From: Flavobacteriaceae bacterium
GTDB taxonomy: Bacteria > Bacteroidota > Bacteroidia > Flavobacteriales > Flavobacteriaceae
Direction: 5' to 3'
NCBI GenBank assembly: GCA_013373105.1
Contig: JABXIJ010000030.1
Coordinates: forward strand, 1 to 64,000
Length of the DNA stretch: 64,000 nt
Below the pieces are notes generated by a model, which saw only the letters and a program-made list of their open reading frames with translations, was not told the origin of the DNA and did not search any database. The position numbers and the translations under genes were made by a program. Position 1 is the first letter of the stretch; the number at the start of each line of letters is the position of its first letter. This document shows positions 1 through 8,039 of the stretch, piece by piece.

Positions 1-212
1 ACCTCTTTATCCTTTTTCAGTGAATCATGGGCATATTCAAGTGCCCAGCCACGTTCCTTAACTGCTGCAAGAACTACCTCCTTATCCTTTTTCAATGAAT
101 CATGGGCAAATTGAAGTGCTTCGCCATCTTCCTTAACTGCTGCAAGAACGAACTGTTTGTCCTTTTTTAGTGAATCATCTGCAGATTCAAGTTCATATTT
201 ATATTTTGCCAT
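1..212 (-). CDS. DUF4116-type repeat protein, N-terminal part (runs off the left edge)
   Basis: Only the first 70 codons are in the window; the gene reads leftward and continues beyond base 1. The start ATG is at 212-210. After a short leader (MAKYKYELESA) the protein is a tandem repeat of about 25 residues with the pattern DSLKKDKxxVLAAVKExGxALxxAH, two full copies plus the start of a third. At DNA level this is a 75-bp direct repeat (1-75 and 76-150). The LAAVK-x-x-G-x-AL pattern is that of the DUF4116 repeat, a helical repeat found in bacterial and protist proteins of unknown role. No signal peptide is visible. Function cannot be assigned; a protein-binding scaffold is the usual guess for such repeats. 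Confidence 0.7.
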   Translation of the reverse strand, partial: MAKYKYELESADDSLKKDKQFVLAAVKEDGEALQFAHDSLKKDKEVVLAAVKERGWALEYAHDSLKKDKE

Positions 213-614
213 ATTACCTTGTATTATCGTCTCAGTTTTCCTTATATTTTGATATTTTACACTCTGAGTGATCTTTCGACCCTTTTCCTAAATCAGCGAG
301 TACTCCATCAATATCTCAATAAATTCTTTTTATATATTTAATTTAAAGCAGCTTTAGTTTATCGGTTGTTTTAAATAGAACAAATCAGTAACATCATAGT
401 ATAATTCAATCCCAATTTTTTATGTGAATCCTGACTAGTTAAAACCACCACAGGTAAATAAAGTTAGAATTATTTTTTCACAATTAAAACATAAATCTAC
501 ATTTTTTATTGACTAAACACTAAAATAGTGAAATTATGAAAGATAAAATGGGATAATAAAAAACTAAATTTTTTCTTTTTTTAACTAGAAGCAAAACTAC
601 TATGACTATTAAAA
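213..614. other. Gene-free stretch between the DUF4116 gene and the IS6 element
   Basis: About 400 bases with stops in all frames and no tRNA, terminator hairpin or CRISPR-like repeat that I can see. It probably holds the promoter of the leftward DUF4116 gene in its first part. The rest is AT-rich and may be decayed coding DNA, but I could not recognise a product in either strand. Confidence 0.5.
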
Positions 615-1387
615 GGTTCTGTCGCATCTGCTAAAATTAAGCATCAAGTTTTAAACTAATTTAATTTTTTAAGAAGCTAATGATATAAATGATTTGTAGG
701 TTGAACTTTCAGGGTTCACCAGTTGATTTTTCTTTATCATTCTAACTACTTCTATCCCTGATATGGTTCTCTTTGCTGATTCAAATTCTTTAAAACCTAG
801 ACATAGCATAATACGCCACTTTATCATTCGATGGTCTTGTTCTACAATATTATTGAGGTATTTGCATTGCCTTATGTTTATGTTTGAATAGTTTCTTCGA
901 TTGTATAGTTTTATCGTAGCTTTATTCGACCCACTCTTATCGATGTTTATAAGTTCTGGATTAAGATTATCTATGGCTTTGATTAAAAATTTCTGTGCAG
1001 ATATACGTTGTCTTCTTTTAGTTAACAAAAAGTCTACAGTATTCCCTTCTTTATCAACTGCTCTGCATAAATATCTCCACTCACCCTTTACCTTAACATA
1101 GGTTTCATCTAGTCTCCACCTTTTTCCAACTATTTTTTTTCTCTTTCTGAATTGTTGTTCTACAAGGGGTATGGATTTAAATACCCAGCGTTGAATAGTA
1201 GCATGATCCACTTTGACTCCTCTGATAGATAAAAGTTCTTCTAAATCTCTATAGCTAAGACTAAACCTTAATTTGAAGTAAACAGCTTGTAATATGATTG
1301 CTTTAGGAAAACAGTGACCTTTGAACATCCTTTTTGTTGTAAATATAAAAAATATGATTTTTTCATTAAATTAGATGCGACAGAACC
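615..1387 (-). mobile_element. IS6-family insertion sequence, complete, 773 bp
   Basis: The element is bounded by perfect 15-bp terminal inverted repeats: GGTTCTGTCGCATCT at 615-629 and its reverse complement at 1373-1387. Size, a single transposase gene filling the element, and TIRs beginning GGTTCTGT are typical of the IS6 (IS26-like) family. The 8 bases outside each end (607-614 and 1388-1395) agree at 6 of 8 positions, so there is no clean target duplication; either it has drifted or the copy arose by recombination. The right end lies 7 bases before the start codon of the next gene. Confidence 0.93.
669..1328 (-). CDS. IS6-family DDE transposase
   Basis: 219 residues, the usual length for this family. 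An N-terminal helix-turn-helix region (about residues 10-55, with LSYRDLEELL and the VDHATIQRWV helix) precedes an RNase H-like DDE catalytic core. The visible catalytic acids are D74 (in RLDETY), D130 (in NIDKSG) and E163 (in NNIVEQDHR), with the 130-163 spacing expected for IS6 enzymes. It replicatively moves the surrounding element. The frame is intact and the gene fills the IS, so the copy may be active. Transcription is leftward, away from the DUF2779 gene. Confidence 0.93.
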   Translation of the reverse strand: MFKGHCFPKAIILQAVYFKLRFSLSYRDLEELLSIRGVKVDHATIQRWVFKSIPLVEQQFRKRKKIVGKRWRLDETYVKVKGEWRYLCRAVDKEGNTVDFLLTKRRQRISAQKFLIKAIDNLNPELINIDKSGSNKATIKLYNRRNYSNINIRQCKYLNNIVEQDHRMIKWRIMLCLGFKEFESAKRTISGIEVVRMIKKNQLVNPESSTYKSFISLAS

Positions 1388-1394
1388 AAATAAA

Positions 1395-2873
1395 ATGGCT
1401 AAATATATACTCTCCAAATCAACATTTATTAGAGGACTTCAGTGTGAAAAGTCATTGTATCTCTATAAGCATCACTATAGATTAAAAGATCCTACACCTT
1501 CATCACTACAGGCGGTGTTTGACCAAGGAACTAATATTGGTTTATTGGCACAAGATCTATTTCCCAATGGTGCTGATGCTTCCCCTGATAATCATTTTAA
1601 AATGGTTGAATCGATGGGAATAACACAAGATTTTATTTCTCATGGAGAAACTATAATCTATGAAGCTACCTTCCTATACAACAATGTTCTTGCTGCGTTA
1701 GATATCTTGGTAAAAGATGAAGAAGGTTGGAAAGCATACGAGGTGAAAAGTTCTACTAAGGTATCCGACACCTACATCAAGGATGCTGCAATCCAATACT
1801 ACACTATTACAAATTCTGGTATTGATCTTAAAGACATATCGATTGTTTATATTAATAATCAATATGTAAAAGATGGAGAATTAGACATTCATCAATTGTT
1901 CAACATTGAATCGGTATATGACCAGGTTTTAGAGTTTCTCCCCCGAATTCCAAATGAAGTTATAAGACTTAAGAGCGTCATTGAAAGTCCTGATGTACCA
2001 AATGTAGATATTGGACCTCATTGTTCTGACCCATATGACTGTGATTTTAAAGGAACGTGTTGGAAACACATCCCTGACTACTCAGTTTTTAATATTTCAA
2101 GATTAAATAAGAACAAGAAGTTCGATTTATATAATCAGGGAGTAATCACATTAGATGATATTGATTTAAGTCAAACAGACCTGAATCCAAATCAATTGTT
2201 ACAGGTTCAATCAGAAATCAATGGAACAAGTCATATTGACAGTGATGAAATAAGAAACTTCACAAATGGATTAAACTATCCTTTATACTATTTAGATTTT
2301 GAAACTATAGGTCCTGCAGTTCCAAAATATAATGGAAGTAGACCCTATCAACAACTGGTGTTTCAGTATTCACTTCACATACAAGAGACTTCAACCTCTG
2401 AGTTAGAACATAGGGAATACCTCGCAGATCCCTCTCAAGATCCAAGAATTGGATTTATAGAACAACTCATGAAGGACTGCGGTAGCTATGGTGACATATT
2501 AGTTTATAATATTGGTTTTGAGAGAGGAAAACTTAATGATTTAATCGAAGTATTTCCTGAGTATTCTAATGAGTTGTTAGGGATTGTAAATCGTTTAAAA
2601 GACCTTATGGTCCCATTTCAACAGAAATGGTATTATACACCCGAAATGCGAGGAAGTTATTCCATAAAGTATGTTTTACCCGCACTTGTTCCTGAACTCT
2701 CATATGATGACCTTCCAATAAAAGAAGGAGGCACAGCATCGAACACATTTTTATCAATGGTAAACGGAACCTTTGAAGGTGATGTTAAAGAAACAAGAAG
2801 ACAACTTTTGGAGTACTGTAAGTTGGATACCTATGCAATGGTGAAAATTTTAGAAAAGCTTCTTAAATTATAA
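1395..2873 (+). CDS. DUF2779 protein: Cas4-like PD-(D/E)xK nuclease fused to a DEDD exonuclease domain
   Basis: 492 residues from the ATG at 1395. An upstream in-frame start at 1314 lies inside the IS and is not native, because the family begins close to the LSKSTFIRGLQC motif seen at residues 6-17. The N-terminal half looks like a RecB/Cas4-type nuclease: C17, an acidic residue in AALDILVK, the EVKSS motif, and a Cys triplet (GPHCSDPYDCDFKGTCW) that with C17 could bind an Fe-S cluster. The C-terminal half is the DUF2779 domain with a DEDD-exonuclease look: YYLDFET, a later NIGFERGKL and YCKLDTYAM. The two-nuclease architecture suggests DNA processing or defence, but no pathway is established. 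The IS6 element has replaced its upstream region, so expression may now depend on the IS. Confidence 0.8.
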   Translation: MAKYILSKSTFIRGLQCEKSLYLYKHHYRLKDPTPSSLQAVFDQGTNIGLLAQDLFPNGADASPDNHFKMVESMGITQDFISHGETIIYEATFLYNNVLAALDILVKDEEGWKAYEVKSSTKVSDTYIKDAAIQYYTITNSGIDLKDISIVYINNQYVKDGELDIHQLFNIESVYDQVLEFLPRIPNEVIRLKSVIESPDVPNVDIGPHCSDPYDCDFKGTCWKHIPDYSVFNISRLNKNKKFDLYNQGVITLDDIDLSQTDLNPNQLLQVQSEINGTSHIDSDEIRNFTNGLNYPLYYLDFETIGPAVPKYNGSRPYQQLVFQYSLHIQETSTSELEHREYLADPSQDPRIGFIEQLMKDCGSYGDILVYNIGFERGKLNDLIEVFPEYSNELLGIVNRLKDLMVPFQQKWYYTPEMRGSYSIKYVLPALVPELSYDDLPIKEGGTASNTFLSMVNGTFEGDVKETRRQLLEYCKLDTYAMVKILEKLLKL

Positions 2874-2913
2874 TAGAATCAAAAAATATATCAAATACCA
2901 TTAGTAAAAAGGC

Positions 2914-2952
2914 TATATACACATTTCACAGCAAATCCTCAAAAAAGAAAAC
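2914..2952 (+). repeat. 39-bp direct repeat, copy A
   Basis: Matches copy B at 3210-3248 at 36 of 39 positions; shared core CTCAAAAAAGAAAAC and ACATTTCACAGC. The two copies lie 296 bp apart. A weaker third copy starts near 3304. No family was recognised. Confidence 0.85.
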
Positions 2953-3153
2953 TACTTTTAAAATTGATGGGGAGTTAGTGTTTTCAGAGTCTACCGTGAA
3001 ATTTTTTGGCGTTTTTAAATTCTAATCCTTACATTTGTAGAGTATTCTGAACCCATATGGATACCAACCAAGTTTAGACACCACGGTGGTAAAACAATAC
3101 GGACGACAAGTCAAAATAAACGTCTCTATCAAAGTACAAATAAAACTATTTGT

Positions 3154-3231
3154 ATGAGAAAATTAATACTACACATTCCACACTCATCAACCAACATACC
3201 TTTCTTTGATATATATACATTTCACAGCTAA
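3154..3231 (+). pseudogene. N-formylglutamate amidohydrolase, N-terminal stub
   Basis: An ATG at 3154 opens a 25-codon frame whose first 18 residues (MRKLILHIPHSSTNIPFF) match the highly conserved N-terminus of N-formylglutamate amidohydrolase-like proteins (LHIPHSST-x-IP). The match stops exactly where 39-bp repeat copy B begins (3210), and the frame ends at TAA 3229-3231 inside the repeat. The family is normally well over 200 residues, so more than 90 percent of the gene is missing. The stub therefore marks an insertion or deletion junction at the repeat. Confidence 0.65.
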
Positions 3232-3248
3232 CCCTCAAAAAAGAAAAC
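3210..3248 (+). repeat. 39-bp direct repeat, copy B, at a gene-truncation junction
   Basis: Three mismatches to copy A (2914-2952). Its left edge coincides with the point where the N-formylglutamate amidohydrolase reading frame loses similarity to the family, which suggests that the repeat belongs to the element or deletion that truncated the gene. Confidence 0.8.
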
Positions 3249-3383
3249 GACACGGTCAAAAATATGGTTTGATGTCGAAAAAATTCATCAGATACGTGTA
3301 GCAAAAAGGTTATGTATACATTTGACGATAACGAGGCAAAACGGAAAGTCGATTTTTTAGCGTTTTTTTTTCAGAAACTAATG

Positions 3384-3407
3384 TTTTACTGCCAGTTTTA
3401 CTGCCAG
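3384..3407. repeat. Tandem 12-bp repeat near tRNA-fMet
   Basis: Two exact head-to-tail copies of TTTTACTGCCAG. Such paired arm-type repeats close to a tRNA gene can be integrase binding sites, but no integrase is in the window. Confidence 0.5.
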
Positions 3408-3533
3408 TTTTTGCCAATTATCAGCACATTTTCGATATATTTGTGATTATTAACCCATGTCAGTGGATTAAAAAAGTTGAGTAAAACACAAAGAAGTGAA
3501 TGCCTTAAACCCCTTGTATACTTGAGTTTAAAG

Positions 3534-3562
3534 CAAAAAAAAAGCAACCATTTCGATTGCTT
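3534..3562 (-). terminator. Rho-independent terminator of tRNA-fMet
   Basis: Reading leftward from the tRNA 3' end, AAGCAATC pairs with GGTTGCTT around a 5-base loop, followed by a run of about ten T. Confidence 0.8.
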
Positions 3563-3567
3563 CTTAG

Positions 3568-3640
<73 letters not shown>

Positions 3641-3739
3641 ATTTCGGACTACAAATATACAATACATTAAAAGTAATTTCCAAACTTTAGTTGAATTATT
3701 TTTTATTAAGTATAATTACACTCAATTCTTAAAAGAATC

Positions 3740-3747
3740 TATCTTTG
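3740..3747 (+). promoter_or_regulatory. Putative -7 box of era
   Basis: TATCTTTG fits the Bacteroidota -7 consensus TAnnTTTG. It ends only 4 bases before the era start codon, implying a leaderless or nearly leaderless mRNA. No clear -33 TTTG is visible. Confidence 0.5.
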
Positions 3748-3751
3748 TAGC

Positions 3752-4633
3752 ATGACACATAAAGCTGGTTTTGTAAATATTATTGGTAATCCAAATGTTG
3801 GGAAATCTACATTAATGAATGCATTGGTTGGTGAAAAGCTATCTATAATTACACCAAAAGCACAAACTACAAGGCACAGAATTCTTGGAATTGTTAATCA
3901 TGATGAATATCAAATTGTATTTTCGGATACGCCAGGTGTTATAAAACCTGCATATGAGCTACAAGCTTCTATGATGGATTTTGTTAAATCTGCTATAGAA
4001 GATGCAGATGTTTTAATCTATATGGTTGAAGTTGGTGAAACTGTTTTAAAAAACGAGGATTTTTTTAAGAAAATAATCAACAGTAAAATTCCTGTAATAC
4101 TCTTACTAAATAAAATTGATAAATCAACCAAAGAAGAGGTTGATGAAAAAATAAAATATTGGCGAGATAAGGTCCCAAACTCATTTGTTTATGTTATATC
4201 TGCTTTAGAAAGGTTTAATGTAGATTCTGTTTTTTATAAAATTATAGAATTACTACCAGAAGCTCCTCCTTTTTATCCAAAAGATCAGTTAACAGACAAG
4301 CCAGAACGTTTTTTTGTAAATGAAAAAATAAGAGAAAAAATTCTTACACATTACAAAAAAGAAATTCCTTATGCTGTTGAAGTTGAAACCGAAAGTTTTA
4401 TTGAAGAAGAAAATTTAATCCGTATTCGTTCTGTTATTATGGTAGAAAGAGATACCCAGAAAGGAATTCTTATTGGCCATAAAGGTTCTGCAATTAAAAG
4501 AGTGGGTGCAGAAGCTAGAAAAGATTTACAGAAGTTTTTCCAAAAGAAAGTCTATATTGAACTTTATGTAAAAGTTAATAAAAACTGGAGAAGCGACAAA
4601 AATCAGTTAAAGCGATTTGGCTATAACAATTAA
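3752..4633 (+). CDS. era: GTPase Era
   Basis: 293 residues, full length. It is a ribosome-associated GTPase that binds the 3' end of 16S rRNA and helps 30S assembly. G1 is GNPNVGKST (12-20), G2 is in QTTRHRILG (38-46), G3 is DTPG (59-62), and G4 is NKID (120-123). The C-terminal KH RNA-binding domain contains the GHKGSAIKRVG loop. The start is the only ATG ahead of the G1 motif and lies directly behind a TAnnTTTG box. The gene ends overlapping by 4 bases with the convergent membrane-protein gene. Confidence 0.98.
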   Translation: MTHKAGFVNIIGNPNVGKSTLMNALVGEKLSIITPKAQTTRHRILGIVNHDEYQIVFSDTPGVIKPAYELQASMMDFVKSAIEDADVLIYMVEVGETVLKNEDFFKKIINSKIPVILLLNKIDKSTKEEVDEKIKYWRDKVPNSFVYVISALERFNVDSVFYKIIELLPEAPPFYPKDQLTDKPERFFVNEKIREKILTHYKKEIPYAVEVETESFIEEENLIRIRSVIMVERDTQKGILIGHKGSAIKRVGAEARKDLQKFFQKKVYIELYVKVNKNWRSDKNQLKRFGYNN

Positions 4634-5142
4634 TTAGAAATAACCTTTAGCATAAAGTCATGCAAAGCTTTCATTTGTAACTTTCCTTTGTCTTTTCCTA
4701 AACTTCCAAACAAATACAATACTACCCAAATTATTGGTAAGAAAATTACAAATGCCAATGGGTAAACAAAATCTTCATCTAACGATATTTTGGTATAAAG
4801 CAAAATTGCAAACCCTATAAATGCAGTACCAATAACAAAATGGATAAACATAAATAAAGTCCAAACTTGAGGTTTTGGACCAAATAAACCTTTTATTTTA
4901 GAAGTCTTATCAGAATCTGTTATTATTTCTAAGTGCAATTGTGGAGACCAAAAATGTTCTTCTTTCTTAGGGACACTTATAAAAATATGATCATCTACTA
5001 TTTTGCCTAAACATTCACAGTTTTCAGCCTTAAATTCTTTAGAAAACTTATCTAAGAGAACTTTACTATTTACCTCTAAATCTATGCTAAATCTAGGTCT
5101 TAAGAAAAAGTCACTGTTTCTCTTTTCTACTAAAAGACTCAT
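4630..5142 (-). CDS. Conserved hypothetical membrane protein with two transmembrane helices
   Basis: 170 residues. The first 90 are soluble, with a strand-rich pattern and no recognised motif. Two hydrophobic helices follow: about 93-115 (LFMFIHFVIGTAFIGFAILL) and 124-145 (YPLAFVIFLPIIWVVLYLF). A short basic or amphipathic tail ends the protein. There is no signal peptide, so the N-terminal domain is presumably cytoplasmic. It begins 2 bases after the stop of the upstream SIMPL gene and is probably its operon partner. I recognise no function. Confidence 0.75.
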   Translation of the reverse strand: MSLLVEKRNSDFFLRPRFSIDLEVNSKVLLDKFSKEFKAENCECLGKIVDDHIFISVPKKEEHFWSPQLHLEIITDSDKTSKIKGLFGPKPQVWTLFMFIHFVIGTAFIGFAILLYTKISLDEDFVYPLAFVIFLPIIWVVLYLFGSLGKDKGKLQMKALHDFMLKVISN

Positions 5143-5144
5143 TT

Positions 5145-5873
5145 TTATTCAGCTAAATAATCTAATTTCATGGTAATTGAAGCTGTTTTTTCTTTAGAAG
5201 AAGTGTTAAAAGCACCACCCCAAGAATAACTTTCGTTAGAATTTTGACCTGTAATTTGAAAAATACCCATTTTAGCAGATATTAAATCTCCTAATTTGCC
5301 TCCAGAATTTTCAGCAATTTTTTCAGCTCTAGCTCTTGCGTCTGCTGTTGCTTTAGAAATCATTTCAACTTTTAAATCTTCGAGTTTAGTATAGTAATAT
5401 CTAGGTGGACTTGAAAAAAATTGAATGCCTTTATTTAGTAATTCTGTAATTTCTCTTGATATTTTTTCTACTTCAATAACATTTTTAGAGTCAATTTGTA
5501 AAGATTGCGTTAGAGTATGTCCTAAAAATTCTTGCCCAACATATTTACCATTATCATATTTTGCTTCAGTTTTTCTACTACTCTGTACAGCTTTAAATAC
5601 AAGCTCATCTCCTTTTATACCTTTAGAAATTAAGTATTCTGAAATAATTTTTTTATCCCTTTCTAAATCTTTATAAGCTTGTTGCAAATTTCTATTAGTA
5701 TTAGAAAAGGAACCTTCCCAAACAATTAAATCTGATGTGAAGTTTGCTTCACCTAAACCAGTAACAGATATGTTACCTTTTCCGTTATTTCTGTTAATAA
5801 TCGCATCACCTAATAAGTAAGATGACACTATTATTGCGATTGCAAAAATAATTGCGCTGCCATTTTTTTTCAT
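5145..5873 (-). CDS. SIMPL domain (DUF541) exported protein
   Basis: 242 residues. An N-terminal hydrophobic segment (residues 5-22, AIIFAIAIIVSSYLLGDAI) acts as a signal anchor or signal peptide. It is followed by the SIMPL domain, with the typical opening ISVTGLGEANFTSDLIVW, the central HTLTQSLQID strand and the ATADARARAEKIAENSGGKLG helix region. SIMPL proteins (such as E. coli YggE) are periplasmic oligomers linked to oxidative-stress tolerance; the molecular activity is unknown. First gene of a two-gene unit with the membrane protein downstream. Confidence 0.9.
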   Translation of the reverse strand: MKKNGSAIIFAIAIIVSSYLLGDAIINRNNGKGNISVTGLGEANFTSDLIVWEGSFSNTNRNLQQAYKDLERDKKIISEYLISKGIKGDELVFKAVQSSRKTEAKYDNGKYVGQEFLGHTLTQSLQIDSKNVIEVEKISREITELLNKGIQFFSSPPRYYYTKLEDLKVEMISKATADARARAEKIAENSGGKLGDLISAKMGIFQITGQNSNESYSWGGAFNTSSKEKTASITMKLDYLAE

Positions 5874-5926
5874 GTTGATTTGATTTGATGTTTCTAATTT
5901 ACAACATTAATTCTTTTGTTTAATTG

Positions 5927-5934
5927 TATCTTTG
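5927..5934 (+). promoter_or_regulatory. Putative -7 box of der
   Basis: TATCTTTG, identical to the era box, 20 bases before the der ATG. No convincing -33 element at the expected distance. Confidence 0.5.
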
Positions 5935-5954
5935 CAAAAAATTAACAATAAACC

Positions 5955-7265
5955 ATGAATAGTATTGTTGCCATTGTAGGAAGACCAAATGTTGGTAAAT
6001 CAACACTTTTTAACAGATTAGTTCAGCGTAGAGAGGCTATTGTTGATGCTGTTAGCGGAGTTACAAGAGATAGACATTATGGTAAATCTGATTGGAATGG
6101 AAAGGAGTTTTCTGTAATTGATACTGGTGGTTATACTATTGGTTCAGATGATATTTTTGAAGAAGAAATTAGAAAACAAGTTGCTCTTGCAATTGATGAA
6201 GCAGATATTATTGTATTTGTTGTAGATGTTGAAGATGGTATTACTCCAATGGATGCTGAAGTAGCAAACATTCTTAGAAAAGTAAAAAAACCAATATATA
6301 TTGCTGTAAACAAAGTTGACAATGCAATGCGCGTAGCTGATGCTGTAGAGTTCTATAATTTAGGTTTAGGTGAGTACCATACAATTTCATCAATCAATGG
6401 AAGTGGAACTGGAGATTTATTAGATGCCATTTCAAAAGATATTAAGGAACCTGAAGAAGTAGATTTAGAAAAAGAAGAGCTTCCAAGATTTGCTGTTGTT
6501 GGGAGACCAAATGCTGGTAAATCATCTTTTATAAATGCCTTAATTGGCGAAGAAAGAAATATTGTAACCAATATTGCTGGTACTACAAGAGATTCTATAG
6601 ACACCAAATACAATAGATTTGGTTTTGATTTTAACTTAGTTGATACTGCTGGTATTCGTAAAAAATCGAAAGTAAAAGAAGATTTAGAGTTTTACTCTGT
6701 AATGCGCGCTGTAAGAAGTATTGAATATTCTGATGTTATCATTTTAGTTGTTGATGCAACTCGTGGTTTTGAAGGACAAGATGAAAAGATATTTTGGCTT
6801 GCAGAAAAAAACAGAAAAGGGATTGTAATTTTAATTAACAAGTGGGATTTAGTTGAAAAAGAAACGAATACAATGCGTGATTTTGAAGCTAAAGTTCGAA
6901 AGCAAATTGAACCTTTTACAGATGTTCCAATTATATTTATATCTGCATTAACCAAGCAAAGAATTTTCAAAGCTATAGAAACTGCTGTTGAAGTTTTTGA
7001 AAATAGAAAAAACAGAATTTCTACAAGTAAATTAAACGATAGTGTTTTAGAGATTGTTAAGAGTTATCCACCTCCAGCAATTAAAGGTAAATATGTAAAA
7101 ATTAAATATTGTATGCAGTTACCTACACAAACTCCTCAGTTTGCATTTTTCTGTAATTTACCTCAGTATGTTAAAGATCCTTATAAACGATTTGTAGAAA
7201 ATAAATTAAGAGAAATCTACAACTTTTCTGGTGTGCCAATTACTATCTATTTCAGACAGAAATAA
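5955..7265 (+). CDS. der: GTPase Der (EngA)
   Basis: 436 residues, the standard length. Two tandem Ras-like GTPase domains: the first starts with GRPNVGKST near residue 8 and has DTGGY and NKVD; the second has [14 protein letters not shown] and NKWD. A KH-like C-terminal domain follows (roughly residues 350-436). Der is essential for maturation of the 50S subunit and acts at the ribosome. The gene is monocistronic between divergent SIMPL and convergent HD/DUF2490 genes. It ends directly against the latter with no gap. Confidence 0.98.
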   Translation: MNSIVAIVGRPNVGKSTLFNRLVQRREAIVDAVSGVTRDRHYGKSDWNGKEFSVIDTGGYTIGSDDIFEEEIRKQVALAIDEADIIVFVVDVEDGITPMDAEVANILRKVKKPIYIAVNKVDNAMRVADAVEFYNLGLGEYHTISSINGSGTGDLLDAISKDIKEPEEVDLEKEELPRFAVVGRPNAGKSSFINALIGEERNIVTNIAGTTRDSIDTKYNRFGFDFNLVDTAGIRKKSKVKEDLEFYSVMRAVRSIEYSDVIILVVDATRGFEGQDEKIFWLAEKNRKGIVILINKWDLVEKETNTMRDFEAKVRKQIEPFTDVPIIFISALTKQRIFKAIETAVEVFENRKNRISTSKLNDSVLEIVKSYPPPAIKGKYVKIKYCMQLPTQTPQFAFFCNLPQYVKDPYKRFVENKLREIYNFSGVPITIYFRQK

Positions 7266-7865
7266 TTAATTAATTGAGTATCTATATTGCAAACCCCAAA
7301 CTTCTAGTCTGTTTGGGCTAGTGGTATTTACATCATTTTCGAATCTGTAATAAGCTTCAAATTTTCCATTTTTTTTTAGATTATAACTCAAACCAAATGT
7401 AAATCTGTATTTGTTGTAGTTAATATCTTCTTCTGAATTAAACCTATTAAAAAGCTCAATATCTACTTTTGGTTCTAATGGAATCTTTCTAATATTATAA
7501 TCTAAACCTGTTCTAAAACGCAGATTTTCTCTATGAACATCTATTTTTGTAGCTAAAATAATGTTAGAAATTACTAAAATTCTATCGTTAGAAACCTTTT
7601 GTTTAGCTAACCACGATTTAGCAATTTTTACACTTTCTCTTTCATGGTTTATAGCATTTTCTATAAAACCAGTGTCATGAAACCAAGCTGCTAAGACAAT
7701 ATTTTCTTTTTCTTCTTCAGAGACTTCTTGTTTTTCAGAAAGTTCTATAGAGCTTTCTACTACTCTTTGTGTATGAGCTATATCATGATACAAATAGTTT
7801 TTATCTAAGTTGTTATTTAATAACTCAAGTACATAATCTTCTGCAGAAGTCAACAAATTATTCAT
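7266..7865 (-). CDS. Chimeric ORF: HD hydrolase N-terminus fused to a DUF2490 outer-membrane barrel C-terminus
   Basis: 199 residues made of two unrelated parts. Residues 1 to about 108 are an HD-superfamily hydrolase: YHDIAHTQRVVE supplies the first His, AAWFHDTGF the HD pair, and NHERES and IILATK match the later helices. The expected C-terminal Asp helix is missing. From about residue 110 the sequence becomes beta-barrel-like (LRFRTGLDY, YRFTFGLSYNL, FEAYYRFEND, VWGLQYRYSI), the C-terminal strands of a DUF2490 outer-membrane protein, without its signal peptide or N-terminal strands. This is best explained by an in-frame deletion joining two neighbouring genes, with the junction near 7530-7545. 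The product is unlikely to work as either parent. Confidence 0.75.
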   Translation of the reverse strand: MNNLLTSAEDYVLELLNNNLDKNYLYHDIAHTQRVVESSIELSEKQEVSEEEKENIVLAAWFHDTGFIENAINHERESVKIAKSWLAKQKVSNDRILVISNIILATKIDVHRENLRFRTGLDYNIRKIPLEPKVDIELFNRFNSEEDINYNKYRFTFGLSYNLKKNGKFEAYYRFENDVNTTSPNRLEVWGLQYRYSIN

Positions 7866-8039
7866 CAGTAGAAATTTTGTATAAAAATAGCGAAATAAAA
7901 GTAACTTTTAATTCTATTGAATATGTTGTAAATTTACACAACGCTTTCAACCAAATGTAAGTTTTAATTATTTGCAATAATTTTTTAATTAATGAGACAA
8001 ATAATTTATTATTAATCATCATAAAGAAAAGAAAAATTT

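Larger units (their letters stand above)
2874..3533. other. Island remnant: repeats and a gene stub between DUF2779 and tRNA-fMet
   Basis: 660 bases without an intact gene. They contain two copies of a 39-bp sequence (2914-2952, 3210-3248), a more decayed third copy around 3304-3335, the stub of an N-formylglutamate amidohydrolase (3154-3231) and a 12-bp tandem duplication (3384-3407). The position on the 3' side of a tRNA gene is a classic integration site, so this is read as the worn edge of a genomic island. Confidence 0.55.

Noticed and set aside
1..150. CRISPR-like array
   Set aside because: The repeats are contiguous 75-bp units without spacers and are in frame in a protein gene.
213..614. 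Possible remnant of coding DNA on the minus strand
   Set aside because: Short open runs only; no family motif could be recognised with confidence.
901..1101. Rightward 66-codon frame in the IS
   Set aside because: Antisense to the transposase; composition reflects the coding strand, and no homology to any family is apparent.
607..1395. 8-bp target duplication of the IS6 element
   Set aside because: Flanking octamers agree in only 6 of 8 bases and both are A-rich, so a duplication cannot be claimed.
7769..7960. Rightward 63-codon frame upstream of msrB
   Set aside because: Largely antisense to the HD/DUF2490 chimera; no start signal or recognisable product.
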